Positions 35,479 to 45,826 of a stretch of 64,000 nt of DNA are shown here, piece after piece. Each line of letters starts with the position of its first letter. The first letter of the stretch is position 1. Source of the DNA: Anoplolepis gracilipes (lineage: Eukaryota; Arthropoda; Insecta; Hymenoptera; Formicidae); contig NC_132979.1 in NCBI RefSeq assembly GCF_047496725.1, positions 10,333,001 to 10,397,000 on the forward strand. Reading direction: 5' to 3'. The translations under genes and the position numbers were made by a program. The notes under the pieces were generated by a model. The model was not told the origin of the DNA, made no database searches, and worked only from the letters and a program-made list of their open reading frames with translations.

Positions 35479-35720
35479 TACTTAGGCAGATTGGTTGCGT
35501 TTTAGCAGCTGGTGTAGTTGTGGCCCCAGTTATGGGTCTTGCTCGGCGGGTAATCGTTGTTGAGCACTGACTCTAATAGGTTTTAAGACGTAATCGGAAC
35601 TCCCGCTGTGTAAAACGAATTGCTTGAGTCAGCGAACGACCGAAAAATCTGTGCCGAATGAATCAGACACGGTACTATCGACTGATTTTAATTTTGTGGT
35701 GTCTAATGCGCGAGTCTTCC

Positions 35721-35729
35721 CTTTTTATA
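35721..35729 (-). promoter_or_regulatory. LTR TATA box
   Basis: TATAAAAAG on the minus strand, embedded in AATATAAAAAGGGAAGACTC. It is conserved in all related LTRs in the window. It implies about 0.8 kb of U3 and more than 1.2 kb of R/U5. Confidence 0.6.
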
Positions 35730-36540
35730 TTAAATCTTGAGGGCGTGTTAACAATTTGGGCGAGAGTATTTTTGAGATTTTGACGTGTAAAAAGCTGTCG
35801 TTCGGTGAGATCCTTCTTATTTTGATTGTTGCTGATCGGTGGGCTCTGTACGGCCTCTTAGGAAAATTGGAGATTCTTCATTTGGTTATCTCCTGGGATT
35901 ATGCGGCTGTTTTTATCCATTTATTTATTTAGGGGATCTCGCTATCGATCCTTTTCGGTCATTTCTTTGAACATCGATTTCAATGTTTAAAACATTTTTT
36001 CGTTCCGCGGCCCTCTTATGACTGGTCGGGCAATTATTGCTTTATCTTTATAAGAGGTAAAGACGTAGAGCCGACAGTGCGTAGCGGCATTATTTGTTTC
36101 TTTCCTAAGATTATGCAGCTGTGTTTGTCGATTTATTCATTTAGAGGATCTCACTATCGGTCCTTTCCGGTCGTTTCTTTTGACATCGTTTTCAATGTTT
36201 TAAAATATTTTTCGTCCCGCGATCCTTTTTATGATTAGTCGGGCGATTATTGCTTCATTTTCGTGGGAGGAAAAACGTGGAGCCAACAGTGCATAGCGGC
36301 ATTATTTGTTTCTTTCTTAAGATTATGCAGCTGTGTTTGTCTGTTTCGTTGTTTAGAGGATTTCGTTATTGATCCCTTCCGGTATTTGTTTAGATATCGT
36401 TTTTAGTGGGTCTAAACATTATTTGATAATAACGGTTTTTTTCTATTGCGCGACCCGTTTTTTGTAACCGATCGGACGATTATTGTTCATTTCGTGGGAG
36501 GAAAAACGTGGAGCCGACAGGACGTAACATAATTATTGCG

Positions 36541-36573
36541 CTGAAGAAGACTCAAAATTAGAGCTCGAAACGT
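36541..36573 (+). other. hammerhead-like motif at Penelope-like tail
   Basis: CTGAAGA (36541-36547), a CTC-AAAATTA-GAG stem, then CGAAACG (36566-36572). It fits the CUGANGA..GAAA core of hammerhead ribozymes, which are known in Penelope-like terminal repeats, but helices I and III and the cleavage triplet were not established. Confidence 0.4.
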
Positions 36574-36876
36574 CCGCATTCAATGTAGTTAATTGTATTT
36601 TAATTTCTTTTAACATTTATCGTTTTTTAATATCATCGATTATGTAACTTTGCGTTATTGCGATATATAATTTGGTTATTAGTAATTTATTACTAGAGCG
36701 TATTATTTGCGTATATATTGCGACATATGTATGATTAAGTCCAAAATTTTCTGATATCATTTATAATATACCTTACTTTGTTATTTATTATATCATTCGT
36801 TAATTATTATCTATTCCGTTTGTCATGACACATTTTTGCTCTCTATTGCCGATTATAATTTATTGTTCTTAGTTTA

Positions 36877-37285
36877 AGTTATAATCTTCACTTTACAACA
36901 TTTGCGTGTTTGCCATGCGTGTACAAACAACGTAGGCATAAAATTTTGGGCCACCGGACACAAATGTCTCGATATAACTATCATGGCCGTAGCTTTCGAG
37001 CTCATCCGTCAAATCGCTCAAAAAGTTTTCCGTACGAGGTTTATATTCATTTTGGTCACTGCTGCTCACATAAATACATGAATCGGTATCGTAATATAAA
37101 ACGCGACGATCTAATCGCTCTAAATACGAATATAATCTTAAACGCGCCTGTGCTATCGTGTACGCTGCTATCACTACATTTGTTAACGGGGAGGGAACAA
37201 CGGATTTGTCGCAATCGCCAGGAAACATATATTACATCGTCGTTTACGGGTGATATATCGATAGTAGGTGTTAGAGCGGGATTTT
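36877..37285 (-). pseudogene. Polinton PolB palm fragment
   Basis: The minus-strand frame 37228-36893 reads NVVIAAYTIAQARLRLYSYL, then VLYYDTDSCIYVS with the family B catalytic motif C (YDTDS), then DLTDELESYG and FVSGGPKFYAY. These are characteristic of protein-primed PolB of Polintons. Upstream of 37228 the homology continues in another frame (DDVIYVSW), a frameshift. Downstream it is broken by the Penelope-like element and resumes at 31209. Everything N-terminal to the palm is missing at this locus. Confidence 0.85.
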
Positions 37286-37424
37286 AACCCAGGAGCTCGA
37301 GGGGAGTGCGGGGGCGGGGGTATCTGGGAGGCGCGAGGGGTCTGGTATTACGGGAAGGGGGGAGGGGGAATTGTGAAGGGTCCTACTTACGTTCGAAAGC
37401 AGATGTTTATTTTTGTGATTGATT

Positions 37425-37865
37425 TATAGCCAGAGCATTTTAGAAGTCATAAAACTTTTCTTTTCTAATTTTTACGATCATTTTATGACCATTAGGACAT
37501 TATGGAAAAAGAGATTTTAAGCGCCGACGTTCGACAGCTTTGCACCCTCGCGGAAAATCTCCCATAAAACTGAAGTATGACATCTTCCTTATTAATTTAA
37601 GGAAGAATGCAACGCATCAGCGCCAACGTTCGGCTGCTCGAATATAAATGGGCGCTCTAGAGTCCATAAAACTGTTTTTTTTTCTAATTTTTATGATCAT
37701 TTTATGACCATTGGGATATTATGGAAAAAGAGATTTTAAGCGCCGACGTTCGGCAGCTTTGCATTTTCGCGGAAAATTTCCCATAAAACTGGAACGAAAC
37801 ATCTTCCATAATTTTTAAGGAAAGAATGTAACGCATCAGCGCCAACGTTCGGCTGCTCGAATTTG
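37425..37865. repeat. two tandem copies of a 219-bp unit
   Basis: TTTTCTAATTTTTA(C/T)GATCA begins at 37461 and 37680. Each unit carries AAGCGCCGACGTTCG(A/G)CAGC and GCATCAGCGCCAACGTTCGG, themselves near-repeats. It lies just upstream of the acidic gene, so may be its promoter region. Confidence 0.75.
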
Positions 37866-37939
37866 AAAATCTGTCTCCGCGTTAAAACATATTCAGCAGT
37901 CGTCGAGTGTCATTCTATTAAGTGCAAAATGAATATAAA

Positions 37940-38710
37940 AGCAGAAGATGATTGTCATCGAAGACAATGAAGATGTGATTATCATCGATGACAGTGATGA
38001 AGATATGAACGATGAAAAAGTGGAAATAGTGATTATGAGAGTGACCCCGAAGACTATTTAAATGAGCAAGTAGTGCCGTTAGTGCGTGAAGACTTACGAA
38101 ATATAACCGAATGACGGCAAATGTGCAATATCATATTTTATTATGAAGTGGAAAAGTACAACGAAGGAAATATGAGAAATTTTGTTCTGGGTGTTTCATT
38201 GAAGTACCAGACTCATATACACATGGTAAAACTGTGTACAAACATCAAACTGGACAATATATTCATCATAGTTGGAACTCATGCAATAACTGTCGACGTT
38301 CACTGTGCCAAATAATAGCATGTAGTGTGTGCCGTTTTTGTGCGCAGGAATAAACTTTTGTAGACATTGCTAGGACTAAGTGCTGTGAAAATGATGAGCA
38401 AAAAACTATTGAATACGGTGGTGCAGTTTCAACGAAATCGCGAACTTGGTATAAAAAATTCTTCAACCGTGATCTCCAATCTACGATCTTATATATGGAC
38501 TAGTGAAAACGATAGACTAAAAGGAAAGCCTTGCGAGAATTGTTGTTTACCAGGCGGGAATCGGCAAGCATGTTCTGAGCAGTTGCAAGAAATCCATCGG
38601 GAAATCCGCGAACATATTGAATGGCTGTTGTATCTACAACATGTAGACTTTTTAGAAGAGAGAAGAAAGCGGCTTGTCTCTCATTTAATGAATACACACA
38701 TGTGGTAAAC
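37940..38710 (+). pseudogene. acidic Cys-rich Polinton protein, second copy
   Basis: Plus-strand homologue of 14940-15675. It begins with MIVIEDNEDVIIIDDSDED near 37948, then frameshifts, then MCNIIFYYEVEKYN (38121), the Cys-rich stretch in other frames (38250-38350), and CENCCLPGGNRQACSEQLQE to the stop at 38708 (frame 38367-38708). This copy preserves the C-terminal part best. Several frameshifts make it nonfunctional. Having the gene on opposite strands at the two loci shows inversion or separate insertions. Confidence 0.5.
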
Positions 38711-38822
38711 AGAGAAGTTCTGCACATCCTCTACCCTTTTTACCGAGACGTTACCTAGCCTCCACTGAGACAGTCATAAAGTGACTGTGGTCCAGTGTAT
38801 TCTGTGAAAAGTTTAAAAAAAA

Positions 38823-39304
38823 ATGTCGCGAATATTATCGTTTCTGGATGCTATGTTCAAGGCCGGGTACCGTCGCATGATACTTCCTGAATGGGTTGAT
38901 AGGCGATATTATCGCCGTTCACTTCGTCGGGCGAAGAATTTGGCTCGCGCTCTGTTCCGAGCGTTACTGGACGTTTTATTCGACGATATAAGTAGTTTTT
39001 TATTATTTTATTATTTTATACGCTTTATATTTTTATAATATATTTATAATATATTTATATGTGTACGTTTTTACCTTTTACAGCATTACAAATATAGTTG
39101 CCACCACCACATCCCGGGATACATAAATATAGTGCCATGGAGAATGTGCGCTGGGTGCGGGCTTGTCGAAAGGAGTCTGAAGAATGGGAGGACTTATGGT
39201 GTGATGGCTCCCGTGCCCGCGAATTAGATGCTGCGCACCCCCATATATACGTGGACATATTCGACCTCCGCAGCTTATTCGGAGAAGAGCCCCTCGTATT
39301 GTAA
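38823..39304 (+). pseudogene. Polinton accessory gene, second copy, donor site lost
   Basis: The ATG at 38823 opens MSRILSFLDAMFKAGYRRM, a basic region (RRYYRRSLRRAK), then ALLDVLFDD at about 38985. There the copy at 13.8 kb has the donor GTAAGTAG; here it reads ATAAGTAG. The next exon (about 39093-39301) encodes ENVRWVRACRKESEEWEDLW and YVDIFDLRSLFGEE and ends at a good donor (GTAAGTATC, 39302), with an acceptor TTTGTTTCAG ending at 39380. Only one domain module is left, against two in the other copy. Not a recognised family. Confidence 0.5.
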
Positions 39305-39451
39305 GTATCTCTACATAATATGCTCAAATTTTAAATATATTTTAAAATACTAATAAAGATGTTCCTTTTTTTGTTTCAGAGATGCTGCGCCTTCTCCCTC
39401 CCGCCCCCTTATTTTAATTTTAATTAATTTTAATTTAATTTTATTTTTATC

Positions 39452-39452
<1 letters not shown>

Positions 39453-39543
<91 letters not shown>

Positions 39544-39544
39544 C
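39453..39544. repeat. (GCAC)n microsatellite
   Basis: About 23 perfect units, followed by (GA)n at 39549-39571. The Cys/Val/Arg/Ala open frame across it is an artefact. Confidence 0.95.
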
Positions 39545-39579
39545 ACAGAAAGAGAGAGAGAGAGAGAGAGATTTTTTGT

Positions 39580-40000
39580 AAATAAACACACACCTTCTTG
39601 AATAAATATTATATTTATGATAAATACGTATATTGCTTACTTGCGCTGCTTTTATCTATCCTATCCTTCTTCCTTCATATATTATATATATATATATAAT
39701 TAGATATAATAAATTAATATTTAATATAAAAAAAAAATTCTCTGTTTGCATTCTCGTATCATCTTCTTCGCCTTAATGTAGCGCTATCTCTTTCTTTCCT
39801 AGCGCTTACTTTCTCGCTCTTCTTCGTCTCGCGCTATCTAACTTTTAGGTGTTGGCTCTCTCTCGCGGTCCCTTCGCATTCTCCCTTCCCAGCATGACGT
39901 CATCCCCCGCATCGAGCTACGTATGAGAACTGGGACTGTTTACGGGTGGGAGGAAGCACGGATGGGAAATGCGTGCGAATAAATTATATCATGATTTAAA
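39580..40000 (-). repeat. Polinton-associated noncoding repeat, copy 3
   Basis: Inverted relative to 12220-12840 and 14390-14650: CTAACTTTTAGGTGTTGGCTC at about 39838 and CACGGATGGGAAATGCGTGC at about 39958. It separates two Polinton genes. Confidence 0.6.
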
Positions 40001-40041
40001 TTTAAAAAACTTTATTCTTCTCTTTTACATTTTTTTTATTA

Positions 40042-40612
40042 TTACATATTGTGACTAAAAACTAAAGTTGCCAGTTCGCAATTGACTAGTTGATGTTTAT
40101 TGAAGGCGTCGCTGGCGCGTATTACATTTGATACTTCTTTATTATCCGTTACAGTGGACGCGATATTGGAGAATTGTGTAAACTTAATATCGACTGTCTC
40201 GGTGATTCTAACCAATCGATCAAAGGTTACATCGATGCATTGATCGAGATCAAACATACGGTGTAACGTCGGTTCAATCATCATCATCATGCGTACGTTT
40301 AAAGATTCGAGACTTATAAGTTTAGTATCGTTAATGGTATGAACTCGCACTGTTAGCGGTCCAACACTTATAAAATTATAGGTATCTTTAGAGTCCTTTC
40401 GCAGTAAATCGTGAATATTGCGACGTTGCTCGTAGAGTCCCTTCCACGTTTCGAGAGATAATACCAGTTTCTTCCCTTGATGATCTCCTATGACAATTTC
40501 CACGTAACTCGGTGTACCCACGTTGATACTAATTTCAAGGAATTTGAATTCTGTGGCTGTCAATGCGTATCGTCTACCTAGTATACGAATCGCACGACGC
40601 TTCAACGAAATG
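40042..40612 (-). CDS. Polinton-associated protein, exon 2
   Basis: Exon 2 follows the acceptor TTTTTCTACAG (intron 40613-40688, 76 nt) and runs to a stop at 40042. With exon 1 (40689-40789) the frame is intact: 224 codons including the stop, 223 residues. It encodes KRRAIRILGRRYALTATEF, VEIVIGDHQGKKLVLSLETW and FDLDQCIDVTFDRLVRITE, with a mixed alpha/beta look and no signal peptide or membrane span. I recall similar predicted proteins beside PolB in ant Polinton copies, but the function is unknown. It is the only undamaged Polinton gene in the window. Confidence 0.6.
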
Positions 40613-40688
40613 CTGTAGAAAAATAAAAATAAAATTAGTTTAAAAAACAATTTGTGAAAAAATGAAAAGAAGTTAAACAAAAACTTAC

Positions 40689-40789
40689 TTCTCACATTTG
40701 TTCTCAAACGATGGAGTTTCATTACGACTCGGTACGTAATTATTCACGCTTCTGCTGGGGCTGCCGCTGCTTCTTTCGACGTAGTACAT
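40689..40789 (-). CDS. Polinton-associated protein, exon 1
   Basis: ATG at 40789-40787 opens MYYVERSSGSPSRSVNNYVP, Ser-rich, and the exon ends at the donor GAGAA then GTAAGTTTTT. The phase (101 nt) joins exactly to exon 2. Reading through the intron gives a Phe-rich artefact, which supports the splice model. Upstream in-frame sequence to 40885 lacks an ATG. Confidence 0.55.
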
Positions 40790-40889
40790 ATTTCCAGATT
40801 TCAAAAATGAACCACTTTCACGAACGGTTAACGCAACACTGACCGTATGAAGAATCAAATATGAAGAATCAAATATACGTGACACCCCG

Positions 40890-41553
40890 TTTTTTCAAAA
40901 TAGTGGGGGAGGGGAGATTAGTGGTAAATGTGGTGAGAGATTCTAGAATACTTTAGTGCTCTGAAATTTTTAAGAGAAGGGAGAGACGATATTCGGATAA
41001 AAAAGAATTCTTAAACGACTCGTGAGGGAGGGAGGGAATAAGGAGGAGGAATAAGAGATAAACATATTAACTGTGAAAATTCCCCATCAAGAAGATATCT
41101 GGCAGAATGATCCGGACGGATCAGTGCCAATAAGACAAGAAATAAAAGAAGAAGATCAATCAAAGGATCTCATTTTCATCTGGCCAATAAACATTGTGTC
41201 CAATCGACACTCACCTCTTAATAGTATATATATCATAATGTTATATAATATATTAAGGTTATTAAAATTGGGCACCAAGGGTTTGGGTAATCATTTTCTG
41301 GAATTTTATCAATTTAAAATTTTATTAATTTATTATTTTATAAATTATTCCTAATAATTTTAAAATAAAGACATAATAAGCTTTTATATTCTATTGTAAC
41401 TATTACTTTTCTGTTTTCATAATCAGGACGTATATTTGCGAATCATAATAATTTTTTATTTAAAAAATTGAAAAATTGATAAAAATATAATATTTTCTAT
41501 ATGATAGATTAATTATAAGTATAAATGATTGATTAGAAGTATAAATAGGATTA
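40890..41553. other. intergenic, no gene recognised
   Basis: Purine-rich at 40900-41060, then AT-rich. An open frame at 41073-41354 has no recognisable protein. It contains a CTGGCCAAT..CATTGTG phrase also seen near 46883, so it is probably repeat-derived. Confidence 0.4.
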
Positions 41554-41559
41554 TTTATT
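41554..41559 (-). promoter_or_regulatory. candidate poly(A) signal of dynein gene
   Basis: AATAAA on the minus strand, 24 nt past the stop codon of the last dynein exon. Confidence 0.4.
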
Positions 41560-41582
41560 AATAATAAAACAAATGTAAATAT

Positions 41583-41939
41583 TCAATCATCCAGTTGACA
41601 AAGTAAAGCTAATCCTCTTTTGATCCAGTGATTCACAGAGTAATTTGTATCCAAAAAAATTGATAATATATAATTTGAAGAATGTCCTGTAGTCTTGAGC
41701 ACACCAAAACGCGCTGATGTTATATAAAGCGGACACTCGTATCGCTCTCTGATAAAAATAATTGCCACATCGCAGGGTTTTAGCCATACAATTGGCATAG
41801 GATCCCACAGTATTTTTGGATAACTCTCGGCCAGCAACATTCGCTGGAGGTCCCAACGTGCTCCGCTTAAATACATTCCATAAATGTAAGCTCCATCGAT
41901 AGGCGGACTGACTATCTTGGACTGATGCATCGAAATTAC
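41583..41939 (-). CDS. axonemal dynein heavy chain, last exon
   Basis: Encodes the C-terminal end of dynein heavy chain: PPIDGAYIYGMYLSGARWD, then YECPLYITSARFGVL, TGHSSNYIL, and HWIKRGLALLCQLDD followed by TGA. This is the C-terminal beta-rich region that packs on the AAA+ motor ring. The acceptor ATTATTTAG precedes 41939 and the phase fits the previous exon (GAG, then GTA). The ending resembles the DNAH3/DNAH7/DNAH12 group of inner-arm dyneins, but paralogue assignment needs a search. The motor moves along microtubules of cilia and sperm flagella. Confidence 0.92.
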   Translation of the reverse strand, partial: VISMHQSKIVSPPIDGAYIYGMYLSGARWDLQRMLLAESYPKILWDPMPIVWLKPCDVAIIFIRERYECPLYITSARFGVLKTTGHSSNYILSIFLDTNYSVNHWIKRGLALLCQLDD

Positions 41940-43695
41940 CTAAATAATGTTGATTTATTTTTTAACTAAATAAAAAATATTTCTTTCTTTGTTTTTACAA
42001 AAATATAATAAATATAATATATGCATTATTTAGATTATATAATAATATAATATTGTATTAATAGAATTAAATTAATATAATAGCAATACAAAGTGTCCGA
42101 AATAAAATAATAACTAAAACAATAATTGTTAAGAAATAATTGTTCAAATAAAAGTACATGTAGTATATTTTTTAAATGGTATATAATATTTTGAACATCA
42201 GAAGGTAGTATCCTAAAATGAGTTCAATCATATCAAATGTTGATCTTGAAATAGATTTTAAATATAAATAGATATTTTTAGGTTATAAAATGTTTGACTT
42301 CTTTAATGTTATCCAGGATGTATTACGTGGAGATAAAATCTGATAAACAGTATGTACGTGCATTTGATTTGGTATCATTAACATATTTGATTTGATATCA
42401 TTAACTTACCTTGGAACGGGATATTACTTTCTAGAGTTCAAAATATCATGTGTCATTTAAAAAAACAGAGTATAAGGCACCTTATTTATACATCTTAAAT
42501 AACTTATAAAATATTTATTAAATGATTGATGTGAAAAATTGTTATACAAAAAGATTTGTGTAAATATTCGGATTAACTTACATCTTACGGATTATTTTTA
42601 TTTTGATATATGTATGTATATTTTATAAAAAATATATATTCCTAAGTTATACACATTTTGAATTTTATAGTACGCTTCTTTTTGGTTTTTAAGATATACT
42701 ATTTTGAAATATTGTAAAAATAATATTTTTAGGAAAAAAAGAGTTAATGTTTACATTAATTTACATAGCTTGTGAATTGTTTTCATTTCTACATATATTA
42801 TAGAAGACATGGTGGAAAAGCAACATGGAAATTTCGAACTTGGCAATTTCGAATGAGGTCAATTCTAACGTGATCAAATTTAACAGTAGCCATTCCAAAC
42901 GTGGGTAATTTGAACGCTCCCGTCAAATTGGTGTGCAAGTAAACCCCTCCAATAAAAATAAATGTTTCAAAATCACATATCTCAGGAAAAGATAGCAGAA
43001 CTAAAAGATAGCAGAACTAAAAGATAGCATCACACAATTCAAAGCATTTATTATTTAAAAATATACCCCATAATATGTATATATCAAAAAATGAATTGTA
43101 AGTTAATCTGAACATTTATTAAAAAGTTGCATAATTTCAAAAGAGCTATAAGTCATAGTTATTATATTGATATGTTTCCTTGAAAAATCAAAAGCACGTA
43201 ACAACACTTCTTTAGCTATAATTAATTTTATTATATAAAGTGAAAGAAATTATACGTTGAAAGATATGCGGAACGTATTTTGATTTAAATTGCCCGAAGA
43301 GAAAAATACGTTTCAGTCACTTCACATTTCCACAACAATAGTAAATATATATATTTTTAAATATATCTAATAATTTCAAGTTATATGATTTCAAGTCAAC
43401 TTTGCTTTAACAGATTTTTAATTTAAAAGTTTAATTATAAAGATATATAAAATATTAAAAATTGAAAAGATATATAATAAATAACTTCGACATTTTCGCT
43501 GAACGAAGACCTTTTTATATCGTTGCCATTATTAGAAAATATAATTACGAAGATGTAAAATAGTTTTATGAGATTTATATATGTATAAAATATTACATTT
43601 ATAAACTAACTTACATTAATAAAAAATTAAAATTATTTTGTAATTAATCTAATGTTTTATTATACATATTTGCTATTACGGGTAGTTCGGCATAC
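41940..43695 (-). other. dynein intron, AT-rich
   Basis: Bounded by GTATGCC (43695) and ATTATTTAG (41940). No other gene. 42800-42950 holds a degenerate word list (AATTTCGAACTTGGCAATTTC and so on) reminiscent of the GGACAC foldback elements. Confidence 0.6.
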
Positions 43696-43959
43696 CTCGA
43701 AATCAAAGTCGATTTTGTCGATTGGTATCTTGTACTTTCTGGCATAATTTTGAGCAATCGCCGTAAGAAAGGCGTGCGCAAATGAGAATCCGGATATCCA
43801 AAATGTCGTTGGTTTTCCATAATCTAACCAATTTTGCAATATGCCAAGTCGTTTCGAAAGATCATCCACGAAATTTGGTAGTCGCTTCAAAGTAGGATAG
43901 GCGCACGCTTTCATCCAATTGAGCGGAATTTTCGCATTAAGTATATTGTGGGCCATTTC
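43696..43959 (-). CDS. axonemal dynein heavy chain exon
   Basis: Begins after TTAATGACAG and ends before GTATGCC, 264 nt, phase 0. It encodes IPLNWMKACAYPTLKRL, FVDDLSKRLGILQNWL, PTTFWISGFSFAHAFLTAI and QNYARKYKIPIDKIDFDFE, all in the expected order for the C-terminal domain of dynein heavy chain. Contiguous with exons at 48077-48482 and 41583-41939. Confidence 0.92.
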
Positions 43960-43989
43960 CTGTCATTAACATATATATATTAATATATA

Positions 43990-44031
<42 letters not shown>

Positions 44032-44647
44032 CGTATATATATTAAACATATGTTGAAATATATTGTTGAGCATTTCCTGTTATTAACATTACATACATAT
44101 ATGTTAATAAGTGGAAGTAATTGTCTTTTAATAATTAGGTGAGAGAACGTTTTATTTTAAAACTTTGTTTTAAAAAGTTAAATTTTTTAAAATTGTATCT
44201 TTGTTAACATATTTTTACTATATTTTTATTACATTTAAAATGTATATTACGGTCGCTCCCGCGAACGATCGCCGGACAACTCGGTCGAGATCAGGGTTCG
44301 AGGTATAGTCGAGTTGTGACGCAAGATTCTGTTTTTGAAAGTCGTTTTATTGTATTGCAAATTGTGTGTACAAGTAATATATATGTGTGTATTGTGTGAT
44401 GTGTGTTGGGTGTATGTCTAATCGCTGTGTTGTGGATAGTGCATTCGGTGTGTGCATGCGTGCGTGCGTGCGTGTGTGTCTGTAGACTTATAATTAATTC
44501 GTTTTGCTTCATTTTACAATTACGGTGTATCTCATTTGCTGATATGTTACAGTTCTCGATGTCGGGTGGTGGTGTCGGTATATCGGTAAGCGGCGATATC
44601 TATTTTTAGCTCGCTGTTTTTGCGGGGAAATCCCAGTTGCTCACAGA

Positions 44648-44930
44648 ATAAATCGGATACAGTAGGTGAAATGAATCGGACACAAGTCCAATCGGACACA
44701 ACAAGAAACGGACACACGATAGTTGAAATCGGACAGAGTGATAATCGGACACATTGCTAATCGGACACAGTGCAAATCGGACACAACAAGAAACGGACAC
44801 ACGGTAGTTGAAATCGGACACAGTGCAAATCGGACACATTGCTAATCAAACACAGTGCAAATCGGACACAGTGCAAATCGGACACAATGCCAATCGGACA
44901 CAATAATAAACGGACACATGGTAATTGCAA
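44648..44930. repeat. TCGGACAC word array (16-bp type)
   Basis: About a dozen degenerate units of the form AATCGGACACAGTGCAA, with a longer unit (ACAACAAGAAACGGACACAC) recurring at about 44699, 44783 and, varied, 44900. It shares the GGACAC core with the foldback elements but is not itself inverted. Confidence 0.8.
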
Positions 44931-45302
44931 TCCAATCATTGAACTACATCCTAACTGGAATGAGCGCAGCTATTGTTTCTGAGTCACGTGACCTGTCTAG
45001 AAAGAGAAAGCAACATCAGAGTATTGTTCTCTTTTTCCAACATATACAATTTATGTAAAGTTAGGTTCTATGTATATGCATCGTGCGAACGCGAATATAA
45101 ATAACCTCAACAATAATAAATAATTATGGTATTTTAAATATGATATTTTTCTTAAAATATCAATATATATACATATATAATACAAGGTGTTTCATTTTAA
45201 GTGATATGGTCGATTATCTTACGAATTGATGATTTTATTGAAAAATGTTTCAGACAAAAGTTGCATGGTTTGAAGAGGGCAATATGATGGAAATGTGGAC
45301 TT

Positions 45303-45735
45303 GATCTTAAGTGACCTTGTCATAATCAGGTCAAAATCATTAATGTTTTTTTAAATGAAAACCTCTATTTTTTATTACATATTCTTGTAACTTATCTCGA
45401 GAGCTTTCCGAAACACTATAATAAAATGTTTTTTCATTAAATACTTTTAGAGTTATAAGACTTCAAAGTTGCAGTATTTTGACAATAATTATGTTAAAGT
45501 AAAAATGTGTAACTGCTAGTTGCAAATTCAGATTTTTTCTTAAAGATAACTATGTGTTTTAATTACGCCAATTGATTTGTCTCATTATTCTGTGCATAAA
45601 AGTATTAGGGTAAGATAATCGAGAAATGATATTGTATTTTATGTCAAAATACTGCAATTTTGAATAAAAAATAGACGTTTTTATTTAAAAAAACATTAAT
45701 GACCTTGACCTGATTTTGACAAGGTCACTTAAGGT
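45303..45735. repeat. long inverted repeat in the transposon 5' region
   Basis: TTAAGTGACCTTGTCA.AATCAGGTCAA at 45307 is mirrored at 45690-45733. The homology extends inwards through TTGCAGTATTTTGACA (45470) mirrored by TGTCAAAATACTGCAA (about 45640). Confidence 0.75.
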
Positions 45736-45826
45736 GAGGGCATTTCGTTATATGTATGTATATTTTAAATAATTATATGTAGCTCGTAATTATTCTGTTA
45801 CTCTGGTTATTTGATATCTGATCAAT

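Larger units (their letters stand above)
34404..36529 (-). repeat. 2.1-kb solo LTR of the env-element family
   Basis: Ends are TGTTACGTCC and GGACGTAACA; TAAT is duplicated at 34400-34403 and 36530-36533. It is closely similar over its length to the LTR at 51775-53861. A minus-strand TATA box, an internal 87-nt intron and a 156-codon ORF are all intact here. It sits in the 3' untranslated region of the Penelope-like element, so it is the younger of the two. Confidence 0.9.
31216..36876 (+). mobile_element. Penelope-like element inserted in PolB
   Basis: Direct terminal repeats (31216-31409 and 36670-36876, nearly identical except for a 13-nt gap) enclose a plus-strand gene with RT and GIY-YIG remnants and a CTGAAGA..CGAAACG tail. 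Imperfect TTTAAGTT(T)ATA duplications abut both ends (about 31202-31213 and 36873-36883). A 2.1-kb solo LTR (34404-36529) splits the 3' untranslated region. The element is nonfunctional because the gene has several frameshifts. Confidence 0.85.

Noticed and set aside
39350..39589. 79-codon frame rich in CVRA repeats
   Set aside because: It is the translation of the (GCAC)n microsatellite; no start context or conservation.
40625..40722. hydrophobic Phe-rich N-terminus of the Polinton-linked protein (membrane segment)
   Set aside because: It is intron translation: GTAAGT donor at 40688 and TTCTACAG acceptor at 40613 remove it and restore frame with exon 1.
41073..41354. 93-codon plus-strand frame near the dynein 3' end
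   Set aside because: No recognisable domain, AT-rich second half, and a phrase shared with repeat DNA near 46883.
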